From Dolomedes plantarius (taxonomy: Eukaryota > Arthropoda > Arachnida > Araneae > Dolomedidae), in assembly GCA_907164885.2 (NCBI GenBank), contig OU015495.1, positions 3,633,308 through 3,697,307 on the forward strand: 64,000 nt of DNA, in the 5' to 3' direction. Positions 46,010 to 56,993 of the stretch are shown piece by piece. How positions within the stretch are numbered: the stretch's first letter is position 1; each line of letters opens with the position of its first letter. Under the pieces are notes generated by a model that worked only from the letters and a program-made list of their open reading frames with translations, made no database searches and was not told where the DNA came from. The translations under genes were made by a program, and so were the position numbers.

Positions 46010-47006
46010 TATAATCGTTTAGACGACTCACTGAGATTTAGAGCCATCGGCAGGCTTGAAGCTGGCTAGTCTCAAGCGGAGGTGGATCTATGGCTACAAG
46101 TGGTACCAAAAGCGGTATCCAGGATATGGCATCCATTCCAAACAAGTGGTACTATCATCAGGAGGCCATCCAAGAGCGATGACACACGCACAGGATCGTT
46201 ACGTTGCATTGAATGCGCGACAGCATAGATAGATGACGGCTAGACAGCTCCCTCAGGACCTTGCTGTTGAGTCTGGAACAACAATTTCCTGGCAAACTGT
46301 ATACAGACGCCTAGTAGAGAAGAGCCTCTACGCCCCGCGAAAAGTGCTGTGTCCCCGTCTGGTCATATCGTATAGGATAGCCCGTTTTTCGTGGAGCCAA
46401 ACACCTCATTCTTGGACACATCAAGGTTGAGGGCGTGTTCTTTTCACTGATAAGTTCAAATTCAGCCCACAAAGTGATTCTCGACAAGTCTTCATCTATA
46501 GACTGTCTGGGACCCACAATCATCTCTCCAACATAAGGGAAATGGACCCTTTGAGTGGTCCTTGTCTGGGGCGGCATCATGGTGGGCATTCGTACACCGC
46601 TACACGTTTTCGATGCGGTTGGATCACTGCGCTATAGTGATGAGGCCCTTGTAGCATATGTAAGGCCGTTCCAGGGGCTGCCGGTCCGAGCACGTTTTTT
46701 AAGGACGATAATGCGAGACCACAGAGAGTTCACCTTGTCGATGAATTTTTTGGAGGAAGGGGATATTCGTCTAAAGGATTGATCAGCGATGTCTCCGGAT
46801 GCTAATCCTATCGAACATGTCTGGGGTGGTTTAGGAAGAGCCTTTGCTCGACGTCACAACCCTCGCGAAAACTCTCAGGCGCTAAAATCCGCTTATTTAG
46901 AAGAATGGGATTTGTTTCCACAAACGTTTATCGACATTCTCATTAACAGAATGACGGTACGTTGTGCGGCTTGCAGTGCTGTGCATGGCGACCACATTAG
47001 CTATTA
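46010..47006 (+). pseudogene. Tc1-like transposase pseudogene
   Basis: Starts with RLDDSLRFRAIGRLEAG (about 46012-46065), the same opening as the transposase at 57264. Then RRPSKSDDTRTGSL, TARQLPQDLAVESGTTISWQTVYRRL (46233), a corrupted FTDESKF-like segment (about 46440), WGGIMVGIRTPLHVFDAVGS (46560), DNARPHR-like (46705) and finally SPDANPIEHVWGGLGRAFARRHNP with the glutamate, ending HGDHISY at TAA 47005. At least four frameshifts. Confidence 0.85.
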
Positions 47007-47215
47007 AACGGACCGTTCTGGACATATGATGCATCATGGTTTGACCTTTTTTGGTCTAATTTGAACCTCGCTAACAACTAACTTTTTATTCATCTTGATA
47101 TATGCTTTCTAATTTTATGAGCCATCTCTGTACTAAATTTCGTTGCAATAAACCAATTATTTCTCCAGATATAACAGATTTTATGTTTGTGACCTTAATG
47201 GTCACCACTAGTGCA

Positions 47216-47465
47216 TATTATAGTATGCAGACCAATGCAGACCAATTGGATTACATAAGCCTAATAAGCTTTTATTCTCTCCAAACTAAGAAATTCAACT
47301 GAATGCTTATTGAAAATTATATAATTTTTTTTTACTACAAAGCATTATATCATATTTTTTTTGCTGTTAAAAATAAATAATATTATTGTAATGATAAATA
47401 TAATATAAATATAATAATATACTTGTAAAATATATAATTTAATTTATAACACACAATGTTAATAT

Positions 47466-47507
<42 letters not shown>

Positions 47508-48871
47508 GTGTGTATATGTAAAATATATAATGTTAATATAAATGTAATAAATGTAATAATATAAATGTAAAACTCATTTCAAGAGCACAATCTTTAAGTC
47601 CTCTTAAATTAACTTAAATTTAACAATTACATCATTTATTAAAATAATATAATTGTATTTCATAGTATATTTATAATAAAAAATAGTATAATATTTCATA
47701 TTATTTATGACATAATAAAGAATCTCAACGGAATATATTAAAATATTTTGATAGTATATCAAAATATTATCTGTAATTTATCATTATAAAATATTATCAA
47801 AGCGAAATGACATTCATATGTGACCTTCGATAAGTGTTATTCACTCATGTATCGAAGGAAACATAAAAGCGACCCCCCACGACTATAACTTTAAAAGTTA
47901 TATAAGGTATTTTTGAAGTTAAAAAATATTTTGATCAAAAACCACCGAACCTTTCTTTCTGTGGGCATTCTCTTCGTCCTTAAAAATTTCTCTCTAAAAA
48001 TAGACTGAACCTTTTGTGATACTAGGCAGCCTTTTGAAAGTATTTTAGTTGAAATTCCTAGAATACCACGAAGAATAATTTCTTGGCAACTTTGTAACAT
48101 AAAAGGAATTTTGAATACCCTCAAAATGAGGTCATAAATCAAGGCATTAAGTATATTCTTGGTCATTTTCAGGTTGTGTGGCGAAAAGCGTTAATCACTC
48201 CCATTATGTGGAGCATTTTGCCGATTTTCTATCTCACCATAGCGGCTTTCTATTGTTTCTCTTAATACGAGGGTATAATTTCGTAAAAAAGTAATTCATA
48301 AAGACTGTATTATCCGAAAAGAATGAATTATACTCTATGAGTAGTTTATTTTTCCTCTTTAGACAGTACCGCGAGGTTAATTTCTCGAAAAATAATTTGT
48401 ATGAGATCGAGGGTATAACAGGCTTTGTGTTGAACGGAATTACTTGCCTATCTAAGAGTATACAAATTGAGATAAAAGTGTGACAGAGATAAAAATGTGC
48501 TCTGAATTTTTTTTTCAAGGAGTGGAGGTAAATAAAAGTGCTGATATATTAATTATTTAGGAATATTTATCCTCGACAGGCGGCGACTGACTCGTAACAA
48601 AACGTTGCAATGTAACACGAAGCATACGATAGTCACTGACTGAAAGCGAGAGACGAGCAATCGAGCAATCTGTTCCAATCGACCGTCATTTTTAAAAATT
48701 TTTTTGGATGCCTTTGATCGTTACGTTGGTCACACTGATCTAACTGAAAAGGAACAGCTTTTGAGCCGAGCATTTCAAAACGAGCATCCGTGAAAAACAT
48801 GGGTACATTCGTAATGTAATGTTCAGCACGACCTTTACATTAAAACGTTACGTTACAAGTCAGTAGAAGCC
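47216..48871. other. Unassigned AT-rich sequence with microsatellite
   Basis: An (AC)n(AT)n(GT)n compound microsatellite spans about 47465-47513. Nothing else recognised up to the TTAA element at 48876. Confidence 0.4.
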
Positions 48872-48875
48872 TTAA

Positions 48876-49602
48876 GGGGGGAGATCACCTTAAAACCTTT
48901 AAAAACTTATCTTTTATTATAATTTAATTTTGAAGAATGGAATCTTAAAAAAAATGGAGTCTATACTACAATTAGAACAGATTTTATGGCCAAATGTGTA
49001 AAGCTAATAGTAAAGTCATTTATAGAAACTGTAAACTTAAAATGGCATTTTCTAAAAACTGCTATTTTCAAACTTGTGCGCTCTATTTTTTCAAAATTAA
49101 TGGTCACAAATTGCTAAAATTTTGCATACATGTATATCTAATATATTTATAAAATTTTTACCTAAATTTAGGTAAGTACATATTACTAATTTGTTTGAGC
49201 AATTTTTTAAAACATTTTATGATATTTCTTGTACATTACAATACATTTGCCTGAAAAAATATTTTTATGGGAAATACAGTAATTATTTTAGGTGTAGATT
49301 AAAGTATAACCTATGGATAGAGCATATACAAATAATTTAATATATATCTCTTATAGTTTTTAAAAATATCTGCGCGCAATGCATTGACCTAAGATTCATT
49401 ATTCCTAAAACATTAATTTTTTTATATAAATTAATTTCTAATAATCTGTCAGAAATTCTGCTTTTGTTTTTTAATAGATAAAGCTTTGTACAATTCACCC
49501 TAAAAATGGGTTTAAATTAATTGCAAATTAACTGTTTGACAACACATTAAGTTTGGTAGTAAAATCAGTGTGTTCGTGCGATTGCAAAGGTGATCTTCCC
49601 TC
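48876..49602. mobile_element. TTAA-flanked MITE, 727 bp
   Basis: Ends GGGGGGAGATCACCTT and, complemented, GAGGGAAGATCACCTT, flanked by TTAA on both sides (48872-48875, 49603-49606). No transposase. Length and end pattern resemble the elements at 8311 and 49803. Confidence 0.85.
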
Positions 49603-49802
49603 TTAAAATCCTAATCACGTATCATATGTGAGTATAAGAACCTTTCTTTCCCCTTTTGATGTGCCCACTCTGTGGATTTGTTAAGGATTTTGGCGCTCAG
49701 TGCAAGCTATCAACGTTCTGCAAATCCTCCATCTTCATGAACTTTTGCCACCCTTTTCTTGTTGTCTTATTTGGAAACACTTATTGTAATCTTGGACTTT
49801 AA

Positions 49803-50515
49803 GAGGACAGTAGACTTTCAAAATTGGGAAATTTGTCCAAATTTCGATTTTTTTTATTTTATTGAATTGTGAAACTTCGGAAGAGTAGGAATGTGCTGCA
49901 AAAAGAATTTTCAATTTCTGTGACTACTTTCCTAGTTATAGGCATTTGTATTTAATTTAGATATTATGTGGTTACTAATAGCAATAACTTTAAATGTGTT
50001 TTTCTCAAAATGAAAATTTTCATGTCATACGAATATTCAAACTGCTCCGGGCGCATTTCTAATTATCGTATTGCTTTGAAATTTAAGTTTTATATACTTA
50101 ACTGTATATCAAATAAATCTTAAAATTATGCTTCGTAGCTCAGAATTTCTAAATTTTGTACTTGAAATGATGATTTATAGGTATTTTGCGTAATAAAAAG
50201 GGTGTTTTCAATATTATTATTTTTTTCTCTTTATATTTTTAATGAATGCTTAAAATAAACAGTAAGTTTCATTTTTAGTTCTATAAGGTATCCTGTAAAT
50301 AAAAATTACCATATTATATGCAAAAGAAATGCTCATGGAACACTTTTAATTAGGCCAATTTTTTATACAATTATTAATTCATAATTCATAAATTATTAAT
50401 ATTTCATCTTTAAATTTCAACCACTTTTACATATCTAAGGTACTACTCACATATTCAAATTTCAAGCAAATCCATTCAAAGCAAAAAAAGTTAAGTTTGA
50501 ATGTCCACTGTCCCC
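49803..50515. mobile_element. TTAA-flanked MITE, 713 bp
   Basis: Ends GAGGACAGTAGACTTT and, complemented, GGGGACAGTGGACATT, followed by TCAAA on both. The left flank is TTAA (49799-49802) and the right flank TTAT (50516-50519). Non-coding. Only 200 bp from the preceding TTAA element. Confidence 0.75.
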
Positions 50516-50519
50516 TTAT

Positions 50520-53500
50520 CGTAAAATTTGCAATGTATTTACCGATAACGACAAGAACAAATTAAATTTAAAGTATCCGTCCTGCTGGATTCAAATAAAC
50601 TATTTTATATAACTCATTACACGGAACGGGCGTGAACTAATATTAATACCTCTGCATTATTAAGAAAAAAGATTAAGAAAAACTGTCATTATTTTCCAAT
50701 TTTTACAACAAATGTTTAAAAAACTCAAATCAATCAATTTCACGCCATGTACTCGCAACACTCACATCTGCAAGACATAATAATGAAGAAACGATCGGAG
50801 AAAGAGAGAAAAAGCAAGGAGGAGACAGATGGAAGGAGAAAAGTTTCACAGTCTTTCACATACGTTGCACAGTCCATGAATTAAACGAAGCGTTAATGGA
50901 AATTTCCGATATCATGCGGGGAGAGAATTCGTCAAGCAGATTCTTTGAGCTGTAAACAATGTTACTCCCGGACGAAGCAGTTAGTCACAATAGATTTTTT
51001 TATATTGGTTGTTTATTTAGAAGTGGCAAATTGAATCGAAATATAGTATTCATGTTATAATTTCTTGCCTTGTGATTCTGAATTTTCCCTTTGCTTATCG
51101 CTGCAGGTAGAAAGAACACTTTCTTCATCTGCAGAAAATTCTTCAGAAATATTTGATCATTACTATGCAGGTGCCAAATCGAAGTTTTCCATATTTTCAT
51201 TCTATCTTTACGTATATCACGTCAAAAAGCTTTGTGTTTGCGTGAAAAAAAAAGGTTTGTGAAGTATTTGAAAAGAAGTGTAAATAGAACAGTCTGAGCG
51301 CGTGATTTTTACCTTTTATCTTCTGTATGATTTAGATGTAACTCGTATAAATTTAACTATGCAGAGAAAAGACGCAATTATGCATAGCACGATCTTGTAC
51401 CACAGACATTGTTTTTATTTGCAATTTATAAAAACATTGAATATTTTTTGTATCTAGTTTTGACTCTTGGAGAAGATGTAATTCTTTTTAAAAACTTTGC
51501 CAGTACCAACTATAAGTAAGTACTTATGACGTAAGGCTCCCTGATGAAGAGACCTGTCGGTTACCTCTATTGTTTTATGGTTCAGTTCCGGCACTTATAC
51601 AGAATCTTGCCGTTGGTGCATGGATGCCCAGAGTGCTTGATTTCTGTTTGTTTCTTGTCTATATTTGTATTATTTTTATCTATCTCTGTTGGATTATGTA
51701 ACTACTTATGACCTAATACAAAATACTTTTAATAAGGAATTGAGATATCCTGAGTTTTGCGTTATGTTGTTTGGCTCCCGCAATTACACATGTCTTTGAT
51801 TTTTTTAGAATGCTCTTGTGCGTATTTTTTTTAAATTTCTAGTGGTAGGAAAACAAACTGTCACTACTTTCTAAAGAATGCATCCGATAGTCCACAATTC
51901 TAGTTCGGAACATCAAGAAATCGAATTAAAGTTCCGCGAACTTCTTCCTGGAGTATTGCGTTGAATACTTGATCACTGGTAAGCTTCATAGAATTAACTT
52001 CAACAATAAAACAATACATTTTATCAAAGGAAAACTTAAAAACCAAAATTCGTGTTTCATATTCCTGTTATATCGAGTTTTTAATTCAATATAAGGACTA
52101 TATGCTAGTTGATATGTACTTTAAATACGAACTAATAGAGAACCCAGGCATTTTAAATTCAAGATAAACGACTTGTTAGAAAATTAAGCTTAGAATTGTA
52201 GAGTATTTGACAAAATTCCGCCATTTTCTACTCAAATTTTGCCCGCGAGTGCGTTCAACGCGGACCATTGTTATACGTGACAGGCAGATCTGGCCATTAC
52301 TTAAAGATATTTGAATATACACTTTAAATTCAGTTGTTATTAAAAAAATATTTTATATGACGTAAACTTCATAGTTGGTAGTCATTATAATTCGACACTC
52401 AATGATTTTTAAAAAATTTTAATATCTTAACTTGGAAACGTTTTCAACTCAAAGTTTTCTGTAAGTCAATGTCAGCACACCACACTGGTCATTTTCAATG
52501 AATATAAATAGTGGCATTTTATTAACCCTATCTGCTCAGCTGTGCATGGGTTAAATTTAATGTAATGCCACTTATGTGCTGACATCAGCGTCCTTTTTAG
52601 TCACTGAAGATGTTTCATGTGGTAGCCTTCAATAATTTTATCTTGATTTTCAAGACCTTCTGCCGCGCAAATGGGATTGCCCCTCCTAGTCGATCTTAAG
52701 AAATAGGTTTTTACCTTCAGGGCAATAGTAGTTAAAATGCCTATTCAATTAAGGGATAAAACACGTGACTAAGGATCTAAAAATGATAATTATTTTAAAT
52801 AAGTGGACGATAAGATAGTAAAATCCAATAATTCACTGTCTTTTATAATAAGTAATCGTAAATATTCTGTGATGAATAATATTTATAAATTTGGAGGTTG
52901 TTAAAATTGGGAGGAAATTGGATGCAAATCTAGAAATATTACTTAATTTCTGGTGGTTAAAAAAATAAAAATAAATAAAATAGAAAAAACAAAAAAAAAA
53001 CGTGGATGAATCATAGATTTAAGTTTAAGTATTGTGATCTAATCTTAAACGAAAGCTAGTTCATTTCGTGATAGTTATGCAGGATGAATTTCTTCTAAAC
53101 TACTAGGAAAAAAACTTTTTATAACCTTGCATTTGAAAGACGATGAAAGTGTTTTACCATGGACTACATTCACTGGCTGGTCTTTTATATTGAAATGGCA
53201 TTGACACGAAACTGACAGTAGTAGGTAAAAGAATTTCAGTCAGTACAATGACAGGGAAAATATATTCTGGGATGCAACGAAATTCTTTTACGGTGAAAAA
53301 ATTCTCTCTGTTAAAGGAATATTTGTTCACTTATTTTTAATCCATTAAATGTTTTTGTTCCCGTTACGTATCATCCTTCAGGAGATGTTTTAAAAAATGA
53401 CATCAATTTAAAAATTGAGAATTGTATCGCAAACTAAGCGAAGAAAAAATCATTTATAGGGCACCAAATAGATATTTTAATTTTGTTGATAAGCATGAAA

Positions 53501-53650
53501 CATTGAACTCTTTTTAAACTGAGAAACAAAAAGTTTATGGAAAATTGCTACATTAAACGTTTATTGAAATTAAAAAGTATTCGTATTTTTATTAGGAAAT
53601 ATAGTAATAATCAATTTTCATGATGCTTTCGTGTCTTTAGATTTGTAAAT
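50520..53650. other. Unassigned AT-rich sequence
   Basis: Over 3 kb without recognised coding sequence, element ends or RNA genes. Splice-like motifs occur but no open frame resembles a known protein. Confidence 0.4.
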
Positions 53651-53651
53651 A

Positions 53652-53990
53652 TTGTCACGATGATTTCGTGGAATACGGAAATGATATGATACGAAGCGTA
53701 GATCAGAACAGATTTTATTCACCTGATTACCATAGGACCAAAGGAAATGGGTCGCAACAGCAATGCCTGGGCCACGCCCTCAATTGCAGACTTTCAGGTA
53801 ATAAACAGAGGGTAACCAATAGAAACAGAGTATAATAGGAAAGGAGTAAAATGATAGGATCGCTGCTAATCCGTGAGTTCAAACTACAAGAAAAAGTGAG
53901 TAAGCATCTTGCAGGGCAGTAGAAAAGAGGGCCTACAGACGATGCAATGATGAATAAAAATAAAAGAGAAAGTTTAAGGATAGGAATACA
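53652..53990. repeat. Possible solo LTR or fragment
   Basis: Starts TGTCACGATGATTTCGTGG and is more GC-rich than its flanks, with repeated CAACAGCAATGCC-type phrases. No partner copy or target duplication is visible, so this is a composition-based guess. Confidence 0.2.
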
Positions 53991-53999
53991 TTTTTATTT

Positions 54000-54410
54000 G
54001 TTTTTATAAAAATTTTTGTTGTTTTTTACCTTGGCAAGCCAAGTATTATTATTATTATTTTTTTTAATAAGGACGAAGGACAAAACATTTAAGTAAATGA
54101 CAGGATGGCTCTGGGTCGTTTCCTGTTAGAGGGATCAGCATGATCATAGTCTGCTAAATCTTTAAGTACATCATTATCAATATTGTAGTGAAAGTTAATG
54201 GCTAGTTTTTGAAGGTAATTTTTGAGAGTGGGGAGACCGATTTCATTGTAGATATCAACATTACGAAAGTAATATGGGGCATTAATTATTTGTCTTATCG
54301 TGCTGCTCAGCTGAGAAGCTATTTTTTTAATGTGCATATCAGCACAGTATGAACATGCTGGCCCGCCATAAGTTAATATAGGACGAAGAAACGATTTATA
54401 CATGAGCAAA
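54000..54410 (-). pseudogene. Jockey-like LINE, RT C-terminus and 3' tail
   Basis: Minus-strand frame from 54409 to 54089: MLMYKSFLRPILTYGGPAC...HIKKIASQLSSTIRQIINAPYYFRNVDIYNEIGLPTLKNYLQKLA. The RPILTYG...PW/PYYxRN...H/YxxLxxPxL pattern is the conserved C-terminal segment after the RT in jockey/CR1-type LINEs. The frame then ends in SNRKRPRAILSFT. A 3' UTR with an ATT-repeat tail runs down to about 54000. The element is strongly 5'-truncated, and an unrelated SINE abuts at 54415. Confidence 0.82.
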
Positions 54411-54414
54411 TTAT

Positions 54415-54716
54415 TTTGTATGCTTAATTTGCTGTTCCGAGCAATTAAGGGGTAAATTCACCAGATTGCGGGGAACATCACCTAAAGACACCTCTGGATA
54501 CTTCCCGACATTCCCACCGGAAGTGTGAGGAATATTCCAGAAACCTCTGGAACCGGAACCGAAATAAATAATAGATAAATTTGCATACAGCTCGCATGCA
54601 AAGCAAATTAAAATAAACGATGTTCTTGCACCCCGACGGCGGCTGCTTTCGAACCCGGGACCTTCAGATTAGACGTCGGGAGCGATACCGCTGAGCCACC
54701 GTTGCTTCGGTGAAAT
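54415..54716 (-). repeat. tRNA-derived SINE
   Basis: On the minus strand, GGTGGCTCAGCGGTATCGC gives a good A box and CCCGGGTTCGAAAGC a B box, 45 bases apart, around a CGTCTAATC anticodon-loop-like stretch. The acceptor and anticodon stems do not pair well, so it is not a functional tRNA. A roughly 230-bp body follows. Confidence 0.65.
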
Positions 54717-54967
54717 GTAGCAATATAAACTCTTTTAACTCAGGCAGCACTCACAAAAACGGCGTTATTTTGGGGAAGCATATCATAAGAACTTTAATAT
54801 AAAAGTTACCTTTGCTGTCAGCAGGAAAAATCGATCCAAACTAAGCCGCGAGAAGACAAGATCATTCGGCAAGTGAAATAATCAGTCCTTTTTTTTTAAC
54901 TAAAGTCTTTTTTTCAGAATCAAATGCTTGACACAGAGGCAGATTGTCATTTAAAATGAAACGAATA

Positions 54968-55155
54968 CAGTGAAACTTCTCTAGCCGGCCATCCGTATTC
55001 GACAGCCACCTCTCAAAGCGGCCATATTTTGTTCAGAACCGATTCAGGACTCCATAGAACCATTGTTATGGAAGAAACCTCTTTTTAACTGCCACCCTTC
55101 AAAACGGCCACTGTTTTTCGAAGCCATTACTAGCCACTAAAGAGAAGTTTTACTG
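54968..55155. mobile_element. Pogo-like MITE, 188 bp
   Basis: Ends CAGTGAAACTTCTCTAG and, complemented, CAGTAAAACTTCTCTTTAG, flanked by TA. Internal CGGCCA and GCCACC phrases repeat in both halves. Confidence 0.88.
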
Positions 55156-55156
55156 T

Positions 55157-55480
55157 ATGTATTAGAAGAATGTCGAGCTTTATATTTCCGAGAAAGTTTC
55201 GATCTAAAAATGTCTCAATTTATTTATTAGGAAAGAGTGTCATATTTTTCACGACGCCTGAAAGCTTGTTGCTGCGCCGCGGTCTGATGTTTGCATATAC
55301 TAAAATAATAATATATAAATTAATACTTTGTCTCTGTTCAGCGTCATCGCCTCACAATATCGCTGTTGTGGTGACGTAATACAGATCGCGATCGTAATTT
55401 GGTATGAGTCACTACAGTGGCGGTATAAATCGTTTGTTTAAAGATGATGTTGGACAGTTGGCAACGTGTGTATGCAAATC
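55157..55480. other. Unassigned
   Basis: No recognisable features between two MITEs. Confidence 0.35.
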
Positions 55481-55483
55481 TAA

Positions 55484-55735
55484 GGCCGTCTGCACACGGG
55501 GCAACTCAAAAGAAACTGATAACCGACTCCAATCACAAACCAGTCCGTGATGAGTCGTAACCTATGTAATTGAATGGAGCCACGCACACGGCGCAACTGG
55601 TTACAAACTCGTTCGTAACCAGTTGCGCCGTGTGCGTGGCTCCATTCAATTACATAGGTTACGACTCATCACGGACTGGTTTGTGATTGGAGTCGGTTAT
55701 CAGTTTCTTTTGAGTTGCTCCGTGTGCAGACGGCC
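55484..55735. mobile_element. Near-perfect hairpin MITE, PIF/Harbinger-like
   Basis: Two 121-bp arms (55484-55604 and 55615-55735) are exact reverse complements except for one position (CACACGGGGC versus CACACGGAGC), around a 10-base loop. TAA stands on both sides (55481-55483, 55736-55738). Ends begin GGCCGTCTGCACACGG. A 3-bp TAA/TWA duplication is typical of PIF/Harbinger. Within each arm GCACACGG is present at the start and again near the loop. Confidence 0.92.
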
Positions 55736-55739
55736 TAAA

Positions 55740-56782
55740 TTGTATGGTGGTTGGTATCGCCAGCTCTGGTAAACCAACTCGAATCCCAGCTGAGGCATGG
55801 GAGTTCCAGCATGTTCTCTCATTGGGAGCAATGTCGGTTCCCACGCTAGCATACCGAGTACTCCTGCAACAAAGTAGCCGATGAAACTCCCATCCTGAAC
55901 ATTCTCAGGACAAGCACACTGAAATAACAGAAACAAACTATCATGATAATTTTACGGATCAGGTTTGGGACGAAAACCTGATGTACAAGAGCACCGTATA
56001 ATTGACATAAAATCAGGTTCGACACATAAAGTTTTCCATCGTGATGATATTGCTTTGGTGCAGTTGTACCCATTTCGAAACTCTTAAGAAGATTATTGAT
56101 TAATATATTACATAGATTTCTATTTTATTCAGAATTCACCAAAATGTGTGTAAAAAAGAATGGTTTAAATTCCATTTCATGTAAGCAACAGAAAAAGATT
56201 CAGATTACCATAAAAACTTAGTGTGATAAAAAGGCTTAAAATTAACACTCTTAAAAAACCTTTTTTGGACGGAAGATTAAATATATATATTTTTTTACAA
56301 GAAACGTTAAATAAGCTGTTACTTAAAATATATATGCATTGCGTGATAAGACGATGTATTTCAAAAGAGAAGGTGGATTTTTTTTTTGCTTTAAAAAATT
56401 AAATGCTGCAAAAAAAGATGCATCTTTCATAACAGTTTTATTTTCTTTTAAAAGTTAAATATGATAAATGAAGAAAAAAATAGTTTATTTCTTGAGTAAA
56501 TTTTTAAAAAGTTTATCTCCTTATGAACTGAGGTGCAATGTAAGTTTATGACTGCTTAAAAAAGGCATATATGTATATTTATCTTGCAACTTTTGATTAT
56601 TAAATAACGACAATAATAAAACAGCAAAACATCAATGTACGACATTTCATCCCGTGAATAAGAAATAATTGCAATAAAGACATGATATACGTTTAACAAT
56701 TGAAACATTTGTATTACTCTTAGTAAAAACAAAATATATAACTGGTATATTCATCAGCAAAAATTATAGTTCAGTTTATTGT
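55740..56782. other. Dispersed-repeat fragment, then unassigned AT-rich DNA
   Basis: The first 180 bp, read on the minus strand, translate to MREHAGTPMPQLGFE, a phrase I know from arthropod repeat-derived frames rather than from a gene; it includes GCTGGGATTCGA, a B-box-like motif. The rest holds nothing recognised. Confidence 0.4.
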
Positions 56783-56993
56783 ACTAATAAAGGGATACTC
56801 AAACAGAGGCTAGCGGGCCGCGTACGGCCCACCAAGCTTTTACGAGCGGCCCGAAATACTCGCACTTATAATCAGGCAGGTACTTTCGTAAACATAATTT
56901 TAGAAACTAGTGTCTGAAAATACAAAACTGTTTAAAATTGTGCCACCTGATACTCTACGTTGTTCGCATCAACGTATTTTTGAAAGTCATCTA

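Larger units (their letters stand above)
42873..47213 (+). mobile_element. Tc1-like transposon split by a LINE
   Basis: Ends CACTGGTGTTCAAAATTAAG and, complemented, CACTAGTGGTGACCATTAAG, converging on AAGGTCACAAACA. TA precedes the left end; CA follows the right one. Without the LINE (about 42.99-46.0 kb) it would be about 1.4 kb. Same terminal type as the element at 56994-58518 (CACTGGTGTAAG). Confidence 0.8.

Noticed and set aside
54645..54716. tRNA gene on the minus strand
   Set aside because: A and B boxes are good but anticodon and acceptor stems do not pair and the sequence continues as a 300-bp repeat, so it is a SINE.
55740..56073. Possible minus-strand host exon (CACPENVQDGSFIGYFVAG...) preceded by a TTTCAG acceptor, with an EGF-like cysteine-rich frame upstream
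   Set aside because: The frame runs into MREHAGTPMPQLGFE, a phrase I associate with dispersed arthropod repeats, and the intervening intron would be only about 37 bp. No protein family fits.
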